From contig USRS01000056.1 in assembly GCA_900557165.1 (NCBI GenBank), forward strand, positions 1-17,558: 17,558 bases of DNA, written 5' to 3'. The translations under genes and the position numbers were made by a program. Under the pieces are notes generated by a model. The model saw only the letters and a list, made by a program, of their open reading frames with translations. It had not been told where the DNA came from and did no database searches. Of the stretch, positions 1 to 7,902 are shown piece after piece. Source of the stretch: an uncultured Clostridium sp. GTDB lineage: Bacteria > Bacillota > Clostridia > Peptostreptococcales > Peptostreptococcaceae. Position 1 is the first letter of the stretch; every line of letters starts with the position of its first letter.

Positions 1-260
1 CCTAGTGGGAGTGATCCTAAGGAAAGTGCAACAGAAAATTACCGCCAAGTTTACTTGGTAAGGATGAAAAGGCGAGGTAAGAGCTCACCGTTTCCCAGGT
101 GACTGGGAAAGCCGTGTAAACCCCACCTGGAGCAAGACCAAAATAGGGCTAATAGAGTGTTGCTCGCACTCTCCGGTAGGTAGGTCGCTTGAGCATATTG
201 GTGACAATATGCCTAGATAGATGATTATCAAATACAGAACTCCGCTTATAGATTTGCTTG
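1..260 (+). ncRNA. rnpB: RNase P RNA, 3' portion (5' end outside window)
   Basis: This is the catalytic RNA of ribonuclease P, which removes tRNA 5' leaders. Conserved blocks appear in the expected order: AAAGTGCAACAGAAA with ACCGCC (about 25-45), GAGGTAAGAGCTCACCG (75-91), the GGAGCAAGACC block (130-140), GGTAGGTCGCTTGAG (179-193), and the 3' universal block ACAGAACTCCGCTTATAG (235-252). The overall pattern fits a type A RNase P RNA. The 5' third, including the first GAGGAAAGU-like core, lies upstream of the window, so the gene is cut by the edge. The 3' end is approximate because it is set by pairing with the missing 5' strand. A terminator follows directly. Confidence 0.93.
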
Positions 261-263
261 ATT

Positions 264-291
264 AAAGAATTCCTCAGGGAATTCTTTTTTT
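264..291 (+). terminator. Intrinsic terminator of rnpB
   Basis: A perfect 10-bp stem (264-273 with 278-287), a 4-nt loop, and a run of T residues from 285 to 291. Confidence 0.88.
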
Positions 292-303
292 GTATAAAGA
301 AAT

Positions 304-337
304 AAAATACCTTAAGATTTATCGTAGGGTATTTTTT
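304..337 (+). terminator. Second terminator-like hairpin after rnpB
   Basis: An 11-bp stem (304-314 with 325-335, one G-T pair) with a 10-nt loop and a T run at 332-337. It probably backs up the first terminator and insulates galE from rnpB transcription. Confidence 0.6.
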
Positions 338-350
338 AATTGTAATGAAA

Positions 351-379
351 TTGAATAAAAAGGTAAAATATGTTAAATT
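351..379 (+). promoter_or_regulatory. Possible sigma-A promoter for galE
   Basis: TTGAAT (351-356), a 17-nt spacer and TAAATT (374-379). The -10 is weak and the region is very AT-rich, so this is tentative. A promoter is needed here because two terminators precede it. Confidence 0.3.
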
Positions 380-426
380 TATAGGGTGGATATAAAAATA
401 ATTCTATTGTAAATGGGGGAATAATG

Positions 427-1470
427 ATGATATTAGTAACAGGGGGAATGGGCTATATAGGTAGTCATACAGTTGTGGAATTATTAAATTCAAACTATGA
501 GGTAGTAGTAGTAGATAATTTAAGTAACAGCAGTATATTAGTTAAAGATAGAATAAAAAAAATAACAAATAAAGATTTTAAGTTTTATAACGTAGATGTT
601 ACAGATAAAGAAAGTCTTAAAAAAGTTTTTGAGGAAAATAAAATTGATTCTATAATACATTTTGCAGCTTTTAAAGCTGTAGGAGAATCTGTTGAAAAAC
701 CTTTAGAGTATTATGAAAATAATTTAGTTGGAGCTTTAGTAGTATTTGAATTAATGAAAGAATTTAATGTGAATAATTTTGTTTTTTCATCATCAGCAAC
801 AGTCTATGGAAAACCAAAATCTTGCCCAATTAAAGAAGATTTTTCTCTATCAACAACAAATCCATATGGTGCTACAAAACTTATGATAGAAGATATAATG
901 AGGGATTTAAGTAAAGCTGATAAAAATTTAAATTTAGTAATACTTAGATATTTTAACCCAATAGGAGCTCATGAAAGTGGATTAATAGGAGAAGAGCCAA
1001 AGGGTATACCAAATAATTTAATGCCTTATATAACAAAGGTTGCAGTAGGTCAGTTAAATGAACTTAGTGTATTTGGAGATGATTATGATACCAAAGATGG
1101 GACTGGTGTTAGAGATTATATTCATGTTGTAGATTTAGCAAAGGGACATGTAGCTTCTATAAAAAAACTTGAAGAAAATCCAGGATTACTTACATACAAT
1201 TTGGGAACAGGTGAAGGATATAGCGTATTAGACTTAGTCAAAGCTTTTGAAAAAGTAAATAATATAAAAATACCTTATAAAATAATAGATAGAAGACCTG
1301 GTGATATAGATATGTGTTATGCAGATCCAACAAAAGCATTCGATGAATTAGGTTGGAAGGCTGAATTTGGTATTGAAAGAATGTGTGAAGATTCATGGAC
1401 ATGGCAAAGTAATAATCCTAATGGATATGAAGAATATGAATTAGATGAAGTTGCCTTATCTAAGATGTAA
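427..1470 (+). CDS. galE: UDP-glucose 4-epimerase
   Basis: Interconverts UDP-glucose and UDP-galactose with bound NAD, supplying galactosyl donors for surface polysaccharides and enabling Leloir galactose use; cytosolic. The extended short-chain dehydrogenase features are clear: an N-terminal Rossmann motif [10 protein letters not shown], the catalytic SSSATVYG serine stretch near residue 125, the YGATK catalytic Tyr-Lys pair near 149-153, and RYFNPIGAH. Length (347 aa) is normal for the family. Two adjacent ATGs exist at 424 and 427. I prefer 427 because the SD GGGGGA ends at 420, giving 6 nt spacing, and because GalE proteins usually begin MxILVTGG; the alternative adds one Met. The next gene starts 18 nt after the stop, so they are probably co-transcribed. 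No Leloir kinase or transferase gene is nearby, so a role in cell-envelope sugars is the likelier context. Confidence 0.96.
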   Translation: MILVTGGMGYIGSHTVVELLNSNYEVVVVDNLSNSSILVKDRIKKITNKDFKFYNVDVTDKESLKKVFEENKIDSIIHFAAFKAVGESVEKPLEYYENNLVGALVVFELMKEFNVNNFVFSSSATVYGKPKSCPIKEDFSLSTTNPYGATKLMIEDIMRDLSKADKNLNLVILRYFNPIGAHESGLIGEEPKGIPNNLMPYITKVAVGQLNELSVFGDDYDTKDGTGVRDYIHVVDLAKGHVASIKKLEENPGLLTYNLGTGEGYSVLDLVKAFEKVNNIKIPYKIIDRRPGDIDMCYADPTKAFDELGWKAEFGIERMCEDSWTWQSNNPNGYEEYELDEVALSKM

Positions 1471-1488
1471 TAAATTAGGAGGTATTAA

Positions 1489-1926
1489 TTGGAATATTTA
1501 AAAATAATGATTTTATCAATGGTTCCAATTACAGAATTAAGAGGAGCTATACCCATAGGAATGGCATTAAAACTAAATCCTATAGGAGTCTATTTATCTA
1601 GTGTAATAGGGTCAACATTGGCAGCGATACCTTTGGTTTTAGCATATAGACATGTGGTAAAATTTTTTAAAGAAAAAAATATGTTTTTATTTTTATTAAG
1701 GCGAGTTGACAATAAAATAGAAACGAGTATGAAAAAAATGAAAGCAGCTTCTTTTATTGGCATAATATTGTTTGTAGGAATTCCGTTGCCTACAACAGGT
1801 ACATGGACAGCAGCAGCTATAGCTTCCATTTTAAGAATGAGACTTATAGAAGCGCTAAGTGGTATATTTATAGGAAATATTTTGTCGGGGCTTATTGTAA
1901 GTTTATTATCATATCATATTCTGTAA
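1489..1926 (+). CDS. Small multi-drug export family membrane protein (COG2426)
   Basis: A hydrophobic 145-aa inner-membrane protein. Family-typical signatures are PITELRGAIPIG near residues 13-24 and GIPLPTTGTWTAAA near 97-110, separated by a basic, Lys-rich stretch (about 60-85). These match the Sm_multidrug_ex family (PF06695). The family name comes from weak resistance data and the true substrate is unclear; a relationship to DedA/VTT-type transporters with re-entrant loops has been proposed. The start is TTG at 1489: SD AGGAGG lies at 1477-1482 with 6-nt spacing, and there is no better upstream start. It follows galE by 18 nt and probably shares its transcript. No clear terminator follows it. 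Confidence 0.85.
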   Translation: MEYLKIMILSMVPITELRGAIPIGMALKLNPIGVYLSSVIGSTLAAIPLVLAYRHVVKFFKEKNMFLFLLRRVDNKIETSMKKMKAASFIGIILFVGIPLPTTGTWTAAAIASILRMRLIEALSGIFIGNILSGLIVSLLSYHIL

Positions 1927-1967
1927 AAATATATAATGAAAGTAATTTTATTGTATATATTAAAATG

Positions 1968-1976
1968 TGCTAAAAT
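1968..1976 (+). promoter_or_regulatory. Extended -10 promoter for the L,D-transpeptidase gene
   Basis: TGCTAAAAT gives a TGn extension plus TAAAAT (1971-1976). The -35 is poor (TTATTG at 1948-1953, 17-nt spacer), as is common with extended -10 elements. The predicted transcript would start near 1983, about 36 nt before the ATG. Confidence 0.42.
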
Positions 1977-2018
1977 ATTACTATAGATAATTTGTATTAT
2001 CATAAGAGGGGGAAAATT

Positions 2019-3251
2019 ATGGGGAAAACAATTAAATCTATTTGCATGGTGTTATTAACAGCATTTATTATTTTTATATCTAGTATTCCTGTATCAAATG
2101 CAGCTACTAGTCAATTAATTATAATCAATTCAAAAAATAACACATTAAATTTTTATGAAAATAATACTTTAGTTAGAAAATTCAAATGTGCGACAGGAAA
2201 ATCAAGTACACCGACACCTCAGAGAAAAACAACAATAGTCAATAAAATAAAAAATAGACCCTATTATAAATATGGGATACCAGGAGGAGACCCAAGAAAT
2301 CCATTAGGAAAAAGATGGATGGGACTTAATATGTATGGTTATGGAACTACATATGGAATTCATGGAACTAATAATGAAAGTTCTATTGGTAAACATATAA
2401 GTAATGGATGTATAAGAATGCACAATAAGGATGTAGAATGGTTGTTTAATAAAATAAAAATAGGCGCTACTGTAATTATAAAAAACACATCTAACAGTGA
2501 TGAATGGATAGCAAAACAATATAAAATTAAATTAAATAAAAAAATTGAAAAAAATACATGGTATACAAAAAATGGATATAAATATTATCGTAAGTCAAAC
2601 GGTAAAAATGCTACAGGATGGAATACGATAAATGGTAAGACTTATTATTTTGATAATAAAGGAAAAATGCAAACAGGTCTTAAAACAATATCTAATAAAA
2701 AATATTATTTAGGTAAAGATGGAGTTAGAAGAACAGGTTGGCAAACTATAAATGGAAATAAGTATTATTTTGAAAAATCAGGAAATAAAAAAGGTCAAGC
2801 ATTAAAAGGCAAGATAAAAATAAGTGGTAAGTATTATTATTTTGACAATGATTATAAGATGGTTAAAAACAAGCTAGTAAAAGACTATTATTATGGAAAA
2901 GATGGAGAATATGTAAAAGACAAACAAGTTAAATACAAAGATAATTATTACTATGTGGGAAGTAATGGTAAAATAATTAAAAATAAAGAGAAAAAAGGCT
3001 TCTATTATAATGAAAAAGGAAAAGCATATAAAGATTGTGTAAAAGATATTAATGGATATACTTATACCTTTGATAAAAATGGAAAAATAGTAAATAAAGT
3101 TAAAATAGCTGAAAAAGAAGAAAGTTCAGAAGAAGAATTACAAAAAAATAAAGAAATTAAACTGCAAGAAGATACACAATATAAACAACAAGAAAATATC
3201 GATAATCAAGAGGACAATGAAGAAGACCCACTTATAGAAGAAGCTATATAG
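2019..3251 (+). CDS. Secreted L,D-transpeptidase (YkuD) with cell-wall-binding repeats
   Basis: Forms 3-3 peptidoglycan cross-links, or attaches proteins or modifies stems, outside the membrane. The start is ATG 2019, served by SD GAGGGGGA (2006-2013, 5-nt spacing), not the TTG at 1992 whose leading residues would lie over the SD. The protein is 410 aa: a signal peptide at 1-28 (cleavage around SNA-A), the YkuD domain at about 32-156 with H115 (GIHGT), H126, and the SxGCIRM motif carrying catalytic C131 and R133, then roughly eight Tyr/Lys-rich cell-wall-binding (choline-binding-like) repeats from about 180 to 370, such as GWQTINGNKYYFEKSG. It ends in a Glu/Gln/Asn-rich acidic tail (about 372-410). 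It is a single-gene unit with its own terminator. The number of repeats is a visual estimate. Confidence 0.92.
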   Translation: MGKTIKSICMVLLTAFIIFISSIPVSNAATSQLIIINSKNNTLNFYENNTLVRKFKCATGKSSTPTPQRKTTIVNKIKNRPYYKYGIPGGDPRNPLGKRWMGLNMYGYGTTYGIHGTNNESSIGKHISNGCIRMHNKDVEWLFNKIKIGATVIIKNTSNSDEWIAKQYKIKLNKKIEKNTWYTKNGYKYYRKSNGKNATGWNTINGKTYYFDNKGKMQTGLKTISNKKYYLGKDGVRRTGWQTINGNKYYFEKSGNKKGQALKGKIKISGKYYYFDNDYKMVKNKLVKDYYYGKDGEYVKDKQVKYKDNYYYVGSNGKIIKNKEKKGFYYNEKGKAYKDCVKDINGYTYTFDKNGKIVNKVKIAEKEESSEEELQKNKEIKLQEDTQYKQQENIDNQEDNEEDPLIEEAI

Positions 3252-3254
3252 ATA

Positions 3255-3292
3255 AAAAATCATCTTATCATAAATTGATAAGATGATTTTTT
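3255..3292 (+). terminator. Intrinsic terminator after the L,D-transpeptidase gene
   Basis: A perfect 16-bp stem (3255-3270 with 3276-3291), a 5-nt loop, and T-rich 3' arm. It is symmetrical and could act in both directions. Confidence 0.9.
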
Positions 3293-3330
3293 AATGACGA
3301 AATTGTAAGGAAATCTTAAGATTGTATATT

Positions 3331-3359
3331 TTGTATTTTTTGATTAAATGAGTTATAAT
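3331..3359 (+). promoter_or_regulatory. Sigma-A promoter for the LTA-synthase-like gene
   Basis: TTGTAT (3331-3336), a 17-nt spacer and a perfect TATAAT (3354-3359). Predicted start near 3366, giving a 33-nt leader. Confidence 0.75.
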
Positions 3360-3398
3360 TTTCAAATAGAGAAATTATCGTAACGGGGGAACCATATA

Positions 3399-5405
3399 AT
3401 GAAAAAAGATTTAAAAGGACTTTTTAAAGTTAATAAAAAGTCGATGACAGAAGTTTTACTATGGTTAATAGGAGGAATGCTTCTATTATTTGTATCAGAA
3501 TACTTATTGAGAGGTAAAGTTAGATATGTTAAATTATTACTTTTAAATAAGTCTGGTGTATTTTTAGTAAACTATTTATTATTATTACTAATTACATCTC
3601 CGATATTTATACTAAAAAGAAAAAATACCTTTTACTTTTTAATGTCATTTATAATAGTGACTATATCAGGTGTAAGTAAGTATTTATGTTTGGTAAGAGG
3701 AGTTCCTTTTACATTTTCAGACATATACTCCATAGGAGAAGGTTTAGAGATTGCAGGAAATTACGTCACAGTGCCTATGGTAGTGGGGGTTTTGATTTTT
3801 TTAATTGCAGTAATAGGAATAACTATTTTTTCATTTAAAAAAGAAAAAAATAAAAAAAGAATAAATAGTTATTTAAATCCACTTATAATATTAGTTCTTA
3901 TTATTGTTTTTCCTTTAGTAACAAAAGATCAATATGCAAAAGGAAATATGGGATATATGAGATGGGATATAACTGCATCTTATAAGAAAAATGGATATGT
4001 ATTTTCTACAATAGAGTCAGCTTTAAAATATGTTAGAGTAAAACCTAAAGGGTATTCTAAAGAAAAAATAGAAAAAATTAGAGCAATAGTTGATGAAAAA
4101 GAAAAAGAAGATAATAGAGTGATAAATAAAAAGAAATCGAATATGATATTTATTCAGTTAGAAGCTTTTATGGATCCTACTCTAATAAAAGAAGCAAAAT
4201 TTAGTGAAGATCCAATTCCTAACTTTAGAAAAATTTGTGATGAAAATAAAGGATACATGGCAAATGTACCAACTACTGGAGGAGGAACTGTTAGGACTGA
4301 ATATGAAGTTATGACAGGAAATAATATAGATTATTTAACTCCAGGCGAAATTCCATATAATACTATATTAAAAGGAAAGTATTATAATTCAGTAGCAACA
4401 ACTTTAAAAGCTGAAGGTTATAGTGCTCATGCCATTCATAACTTCCAAGGTAACTTCTATACAAGAAATAATGCTTATGAAAAACTTGGATTTGATGATT
4501 TTACCTCTATTGAATATATGAATAATTATGAAAAAAATGAAAGAGGTTGGGTAAAAGACACTATATTAACAAAATATATAAAAAAAGCATTGGATAGTAC
4601 TCCAGGTAGTGATTTAGTATATACAGTAGCTGTTCAAGGACATAGTGCTTATCCAAGTGATGCATTAAAGCTTTATGATTTTCCTATAAAAGTTAGTGGA
4701 AACTTAGAAGACAAGGATAAAAATCAACTTTATTACTATGTTAACCAACTAAAAGGAACAGATGATTTTATAGGAGATATAATGGATATGGTCGATAATA
4801 GTAAAGAAGATACATTAGTAGTCTTTTATTCAGACCATATGCCAGCATTAAATTTATTCCAAAATAAGAATTTTTATTTAGATGCTTACAAAGCTCCTTT
4901 TACTTTTTATAGCAACTTTGAAATGAATAATTTTGATTTTGATAATACGGAATCTTATAATATAAGTTCTTTGGCGATGAAGCTAGCAGGAGTAAAATAT
5001 GGACCTATGGAAAAATTTCATGCATATATGAAAGATGATAAAAATTATCAAAAATATGAAGAATTGTTAGAATATGATATATTGTTTGGCAAAAGTTATT
5101 ATTTAAAAGATAATGAAAAGCCTCAAAAAAATAAAATGAAGATGGGGCTAGATAATGTTACAATTACATCTTTGGAGTATAATAGTGATTTTATTTTAGT
5201 AAAAGGGACAAATTTTACAGAAAACAGTTCAGTTTATATTGATAAGAAAAAAATAAAGACTGAATTTATTGATGATCAAACCTTAAAAATAAAATCTAAT
5301 GAAAAAGGTAATACTATAATAGTAAAACAATTAGGACGAAATGATGGTCTTTTAAGTCAATCAAATACTATGGATTTATCAGATGATCAGTTAGCTAAAA
5401 AATAA
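3399..5405 (+). CDS. LTA synthase family phosphoglycerol transferase (sulfatase fold) with C-terminal TIG-like domain
   Basis: Predicted to polymerise glycerol-phosphate from phosphatidylglycerol, or to transfer it to a surface glycan, on the outer face of the membrane. The 668-aa protein has five membrane segments (about 18-36, 55-72, 77-95, 125-145, 159-176), a linker, and an extracytoplasmic sulfatase-type domain from about 245. Catalytic landmarks are E255 in FIQLEAF, the nucleophile candidate T297 in GGGTVRTEYEVMTG, VQGHSAYP, and the metal-binding YSDHMP. Beyond the usual fold, residues about 578-655 resemble an IPT/TIG immunoglobulin-like module (VKGTNFTENSSVYIDKKKI), which LtaS enzymes normally lack. 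SD GGGGGA (3385-3390) sets the start. It lies upstream of sugar-transferase and glycosyltransferase genes, consistent with envelope polymer assembly. Exact acceptor unknown. Confidence 0.9.
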   Translation: MKKDLKGLFKVNKKSMTEVLLWLIGGMLLLFVSEYLLRGKVRYVKLLLLNKSGVFLVNYLLLLLITSPIFILKRKNTFYFLMSFIIVTISGVSKYLCLVRGVPFTFSDIYSIGEGLEIAGNYVTVPMVVGVLIFLIAVIGITIFSFKKEKNKKRINSYLNPLIILVLIIVFPLVTKDQYAKGNMGYMRWDITASYKKNGYVFSTIESALKYVRVKPKGYSKEKIEKIRAIVDEKEKEDNRVINKKKSNMIFIQLEAFMDPTLIKEAKFSEDPIPNFRKICDENKGYMANVPTTGGGTVRTEYEVMTGNNIDYLTPGEIPYNTILKGKYYNSVATTLKAEGYSAHAIHNFQGNFYTRNNAYEKLGFDDFTSIEYMNNYEKNERGWVKDTILTKYIKKALDSTPGSDLVYTVAVQGHSAYPSDALKLYDFPIKVSGNLEDKDKNQLYYYVNQLKGTDDFIGDIMDMVDNSKEDTLVVFYSDHMPALNLFQNKNFYLDAYKAPFTFYSNFEMNNFDFDNTESYNISSLAMKLAGVKYGPMEKFHAYMKDDKNYQKYEELLEYDILFGKSYYLKDNEKPQKNKMKMGLDNVTITSLEYNSDFILVKGTNFTENSSVYIDKKKIKTEFIDDQTLKIKSNEKGNTIIVKQLGRNDGLLSQSNTMDLSDDQLAKK

Positions 5406-5448
5406 ATATGAATTTTATATGAAAAAATAAAAAAAGTAATTAAACATA

Positions 5449-5477
5449 TTGATATGTATAAATTAATAAACTATAAT
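5449..5477 (+). promoter_or_regulatory. Sigma-A promoter for the sugar transferase gene
   Basis: TTGATA (5449-5454), a 17-nt spacer and a perfect TATAAT (5472-5477). It lies inside the longest open frame, so it argues for the downstream start at 5550. Confidence 0.74.
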
Positions 5478-5524
5478 GTTAATAGAATATTAAAAAGTAA
5501 AAATTTGGGAATTGAGAAGTTTTT

Positions 5525-5550
5525 TTGTGCACAGGGGGGATTTTGCACAA
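5525..5550 (+). promoter_or_regulatory. Hairpin presenting the ribosome binding site of the sugar transferase in its loop
   Basis: A perfect 7-bp stem, TTGTGCA (5525-5531) with TGCACAA (5544-5550), encloses a 12-nt loop that carries the SD AGGGGGGA. The last stem base is the A of the predicted ATG. The geometry keeps the SD accessible or makes it protein-controllable; function is inferred. Confidence 0.5.
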
Positions 5551-6224
5551 TGATGGGTCAATATGTTGAGAAATTTGAAGAAAAGGTTTGGGAGTTCGGT
5601 GATGAAATAACTGAAAATTTAGATTACTCTATAGTAAATGACTCTTTCTTGTTTAAAATATATCATAGAGTATTAGATATAATACTTTCATTAATTGGAT
5701 TAGTAATTTCCATACCCATATTAATAATCTTTGGTTTATTAATTAAAAAGGAAGATGGAGGGCCTATTTTTTATAAGCAGGATAGGCTTGGAAAAGATGG
5801 AAAATTAATCTTTATATATAAATTAAGATCAATGAAGATTAATGCAGAGATAAATGGTGCTGTATGGGCTGAAAAAAATGATCCAAGAATAACTAAAGTG
5901 GGAAAATTTATCAGAAAAACACGAATAGATGAAATACCCCAGTTTTTAAATATTTTAAAGGGTGAGATGAGTATAATTGGTCCAAGACCAGAAAGACCAA
6001 CATTAACTATGGAATTTAATGAAAAAATACCAGGTTTTATAAATAGGCTAGTTGTGAAACCTGGACTTACAGGATATGCACAAGTTCATGGAGGATATGA
6101 AATCTCTCCAGAAGACAAAATAAAAGAAGATTTGTATTATATCAAGAATAGAAGTTTACTTTTAGATTTGTCTATTTTGTTGAAAACTGTAAGAGTTGTA
6201 TTAACAGGAGAAGGCTCTAGATAA
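5550..6224 (+). CDS. Undecaprenyl-phosphate sugar phosphotransferase (Bac_transf family)
   Basis: Initiates lipid-linked glycan synthesis by moving a sugar-1-phosphate from a UDP-sugar onto undecaprenyl phosphate at the inner membrane. With the start at 5550 it is 224 aa, normal for the short (WbaP C-terminal-like) form: an N-terminal leader, one hydrophobic segment (about 38-62, LDIILSLIGLVISIPILIIFGLL), then FYKQDRLGKDG, KLRSM, a TRIDEIPQFLNILKGEMSIIGPRPE core, and KPGLTGYAQVHG. The longer frame from ATG 5454 is unlikely: it lacks an SD and would begin within the promoter, whereas 5550 has AGGGGGGA nine nt upstream (5553 is also possible). GalE and the nearby glycosyltransferase fit the same pathway. 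The sugar specificity cannot be read from sequence. Confidence 0.92.
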   Translation: MMGQYVEKFEEKVWEFGDEITENLDYSIVNDSFLFKIYHRVLDIILSLIGLVISIPILIIFGLLIKKEDGGPIFYKQDRLGKDGKLIFIYKLRSMKINAEINGAVWAEKNDPRITKVGKFIRKTRIDEIPQFLNILKGEMSIIGPRPERPTLTMEFNEKIPGFINRLVVKPGLTGYAQVHGGYEISPEDKIKEDLYYIKNRSLLLDLSILLKTVRVVLTGEGSR

Positions 6225-6253
6225 ATAAAATTTATTATTCATAAGAACTTTTC

Positions 6254-6282
6254 TTGAAATATTACTGGAAAATATATATAAT
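6254..6282 (+). promoter_or_regulatory. Sigma-A promoter upstream of a leader terminator
   Basis: TTGAAA (6254-6259), a 17-nt spacer and a perfect TATAAT (6277-6282). A transcript starting near 6289 would meet the hairpin at 6318-6356 before reaching the glycosyltransferase ATG at 6402. AT-rich DNA raises the chance of coincidence. Confidence 0.58.
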
Positions 6283-6317
6283 AAAATAATAAAAATATAA
6301 CAAAAGTATGACATAAC

Positions 6318-6356
6318 AAAAATAGGGAGAGATTTTTTAATCTCTCCCTATTTTTT
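6318..6356 (+). terminator. Strong intrinsic terminator or attenuator before the glycosyltransferase gene
   Basis: A 17-bp stem (6318-6334 with 6339-6355), loop TTTT, and a T run at 6351-6356. It ends the sugar transferase transcript and also stands between the 6254 promoter and the glycosyltransferase. The symmetrical arms could work in either direction. Confidence 0.88.
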
Positions 6357-6401
6357 AAGTGAAAAATTATATTTAGGGGAACGATAGTTGGAGGTAATTG
6401 C

Positions 6402-7148
6402 ATGGAAAAAAATTTAGTATCAATAATTACACCTGTATACAATGGGGAGAAGTATATAGAAAAATGCATAGAAAGTGTTTTAAATCAAACTTATAAAAAT
6501 TTAGAAATGATAATCGTAGATGATGGCTCTATTGATAATAGTGAAAATATAATAAAAAAGTATACAAAAGAGAATTCTTTTATTAAGTATATTAAATTAA
6601 AAGAAAACAGAGGTATATCGAATGCAAGAAATGTGGCACTAAAAAATGCTACGGGGAGATTTGTTGCTTTTTTAGATTGTGACGATATATATTATAAAGA
6701 TAAAATAAAAAAGCAAGTTAATTTTATGATAGAAAACAATTACTTTTTTACATATACTTCTTATAATTTGATTGATGAAAATGGTCAAAATTTAAATAAA
6801 ATTATTTGTGCAAAAGAATATGAAAACTATAAAAGTCTTCTAAGAGGAAATAATATAGGATGTTTAACAGTAATGATAGACAGATTAAAAATAAATGAAA
6901 ATTTAATATTTTCTTCTAATCCTCATGAAGACTATATTTTATGGCTTAATATTTTAAAAAATAATAATAAGGCATATGGATTAAATGATGTTTTATCATC
7001 TTATAGGAAAAGTAATGATTCCATAAGTCACAATAAAATAAAGGCAGCGTCATGGACATGGAATATATATAGAAATATAGAAAAATTACCTTTACTAAAA
7101 TCTATTTATTATTTCATAAATTATGCGATTAATGGAAGTATGAAATAA
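6402..7148 (+). CDS. Family 2 glycosyltransferase
   Basis: A 248-aa cytosolic or membrane-associated GT-A fold enzyme that transfers a sugar from a nucleotide donor to an envelope glycan intermediate. Visible motifs are SIITPVYNGEKYIEKCIESVL at the N terminus, VDDGS near residue 40, NRGISNARN near 70-78, and FLDCDD (the DxD-type metal site) near 90-95. The C-terminal half carries HEDYILWLNIL, typical of this family, and no strong membrane helix. SD GGAGG (6390-6394) with 7-nt spacing fixes the ATG. It is separated from the sugar transferase by a strong terminator, so it needs read-through of the 6254 promoter or a weak local promoter. Donor and acceptor are unknown. Confidence 0.9.
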   Translation: MEKNLVSIITPVYNGEKYIEKCIESVLNQTYKNLEMIIVDDGSIDNSENIIKKYTKENSFIKYIKLKENRGISNARNVALKNATGRFVAFLDCDDIYYKDKIKKQVNFMIENNYFFTYTSYNLIDENGQNLNKIICAKEYENYKSLLRGNNIGCLTVMIDRLKINENLIFSSNPHEDYILWLNILKNNNKAYGLNDVLSSYRKSNDSISHNKIKAASWTWNIYRNIEKLPLLKSIYYFINYAINGSMK

Positions 7149-7208
7149 TAAATAAGTTTAAATTTTCATATTATTAAGTATAAAAATTTTAAAGAGGGGG
7201 GGATTTAA

Positions 7209-7889
7209 GTGATTATAATTGAAAAAGAGGTTTTGGATTATGAAAAAAATAATATTAAATATTATATAAATATACCGAAGTTATGCTATGAAGAAAATAA
7301 TGATAAAAATTTTTTAAAAAATGAAATGATAGAAAGTATAAATCAGTTTATATCTGAAGATATTTTCATATTCATAGACATGATTGAAGATGATTATAAT
7401 ATTTCTAAAAATGAGTACACATATATAAATAGTCTTACAGAATTTCAAGTAGCGTATGTGTCGAAGAATATTATAAGTTTATCTGTAGAATTTTCTCAAT
7501 TAAGAGGACTTAGTGATATAAGTTATACAAAAGCGTACAATTATGATTTTAATCTTAGAAAGGAATTAAGTTTAAAAGATTTCTTTAAAAATAATGTAGA
7601 TTTTATAGAATTATTAAAAAGATATATTTTGATTCAAATAAATAACTTTTTTGATGAAATATATAGATATGATGAAAACTTTATATATAATTTTATGGAA
7701 GATGATATTGTTTTAGAGGAAGATAATATTTTTTATTTTACACATGAGTTTCTAATATTTCCATTTTCATCATGTGAAATTCATGAAAATATAGTAAATT
7801 TATTGGAGTTTAAAATCCCATTTAATAAAATTTATCCTTACTTAAGTGAATATGCAATGAAAAATATAGTAAAAAGAATGGTACTTTAA
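7209..7889 (+). CDS. DUF3298/DUF4163-like protein (RsiV C-terminal-domain family), no signal peptide
   Basis: A 226-aa protein of unknown role. Several stretches match the DUF4163-DUF3298 pattern seen in the extracellular part of RsiV and in many clostridial proteins: a YYINIPKL strand at the start, VAYVSKNIISLSVEFSQL (about 78-95), YNYDFNLRKELSLKDFFKNN (about 113-132), FYFTHEFLIFPFSSCEIHE and LLEFKIPFNKIYPYL near the end. The usual GGAHG-type turn is replaced by RGLSDIS. There is no N-terminal membrane helix or signal peptide, so it appears cytosolic, unlike RsiV. The GTG start is supported by SD GGGGGGGA (7195-7203, 5 nt spacing). A candidate promoter is TTTAAA-16-TATAAA (7157-7184). The Amidase_6 gene begins 13 nt downstream, so the two form an operon. 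Confidence 0.68.
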   Translation: MIIIEKEVLDYEKNNIKYYINIPKLCYEENNDKNFLKNEMIESINQFISEDIFIFIDMIEDDYNISKNEYTYINSLTEFQVAYVSKNIISLSVEFSQLRGLSDISYTKAYNYDFNLRKELSLKDFFKNNVDFIELLKRYILIQINNFFDEIYRYDENFIYNFMEDDIVLEEDNIFYFTHEFLIFPFSSCEIHENIVNLLEFKIPFNKIYPYLSEYAMKNIVKRMVL

Positions 7890-7902
7890 CAGGGGGGATA
7901 TT

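Noticed and set aside
1590..1829. Antisense open frames, for example over 1590-1829, 2304-2519, 8020-8241, 8476-8820, 9159-9359, 13091-13333 and 13979-14197
   Set aside because: All are mirror frames of well-supported genes with no SD, no recognisable domain, and compositions expected of antisense AT-rich coding DNA.
1992..2018. TTG 1992 as the start of the L,D-transpeptidase
   Set aside because: The GAGGGGGA SD lies inside this segment and serves ATG 2019, which begins a normal signal peptide.
5454..5549. Longer N terminus for the sugar transferase, starting at ATG 5454
   Set aside because: No SD precedes it, and TTGATA-17-TATAAT overlaps it. ATG 5550 has a strong SD and gives the usual family length.
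6239..6469. Minus-strand open frame over the 6254-6400 intergenic region
   Set aside because: It runs through the terminator hairpin and into the glycosyltransferase, with no SD or domain.
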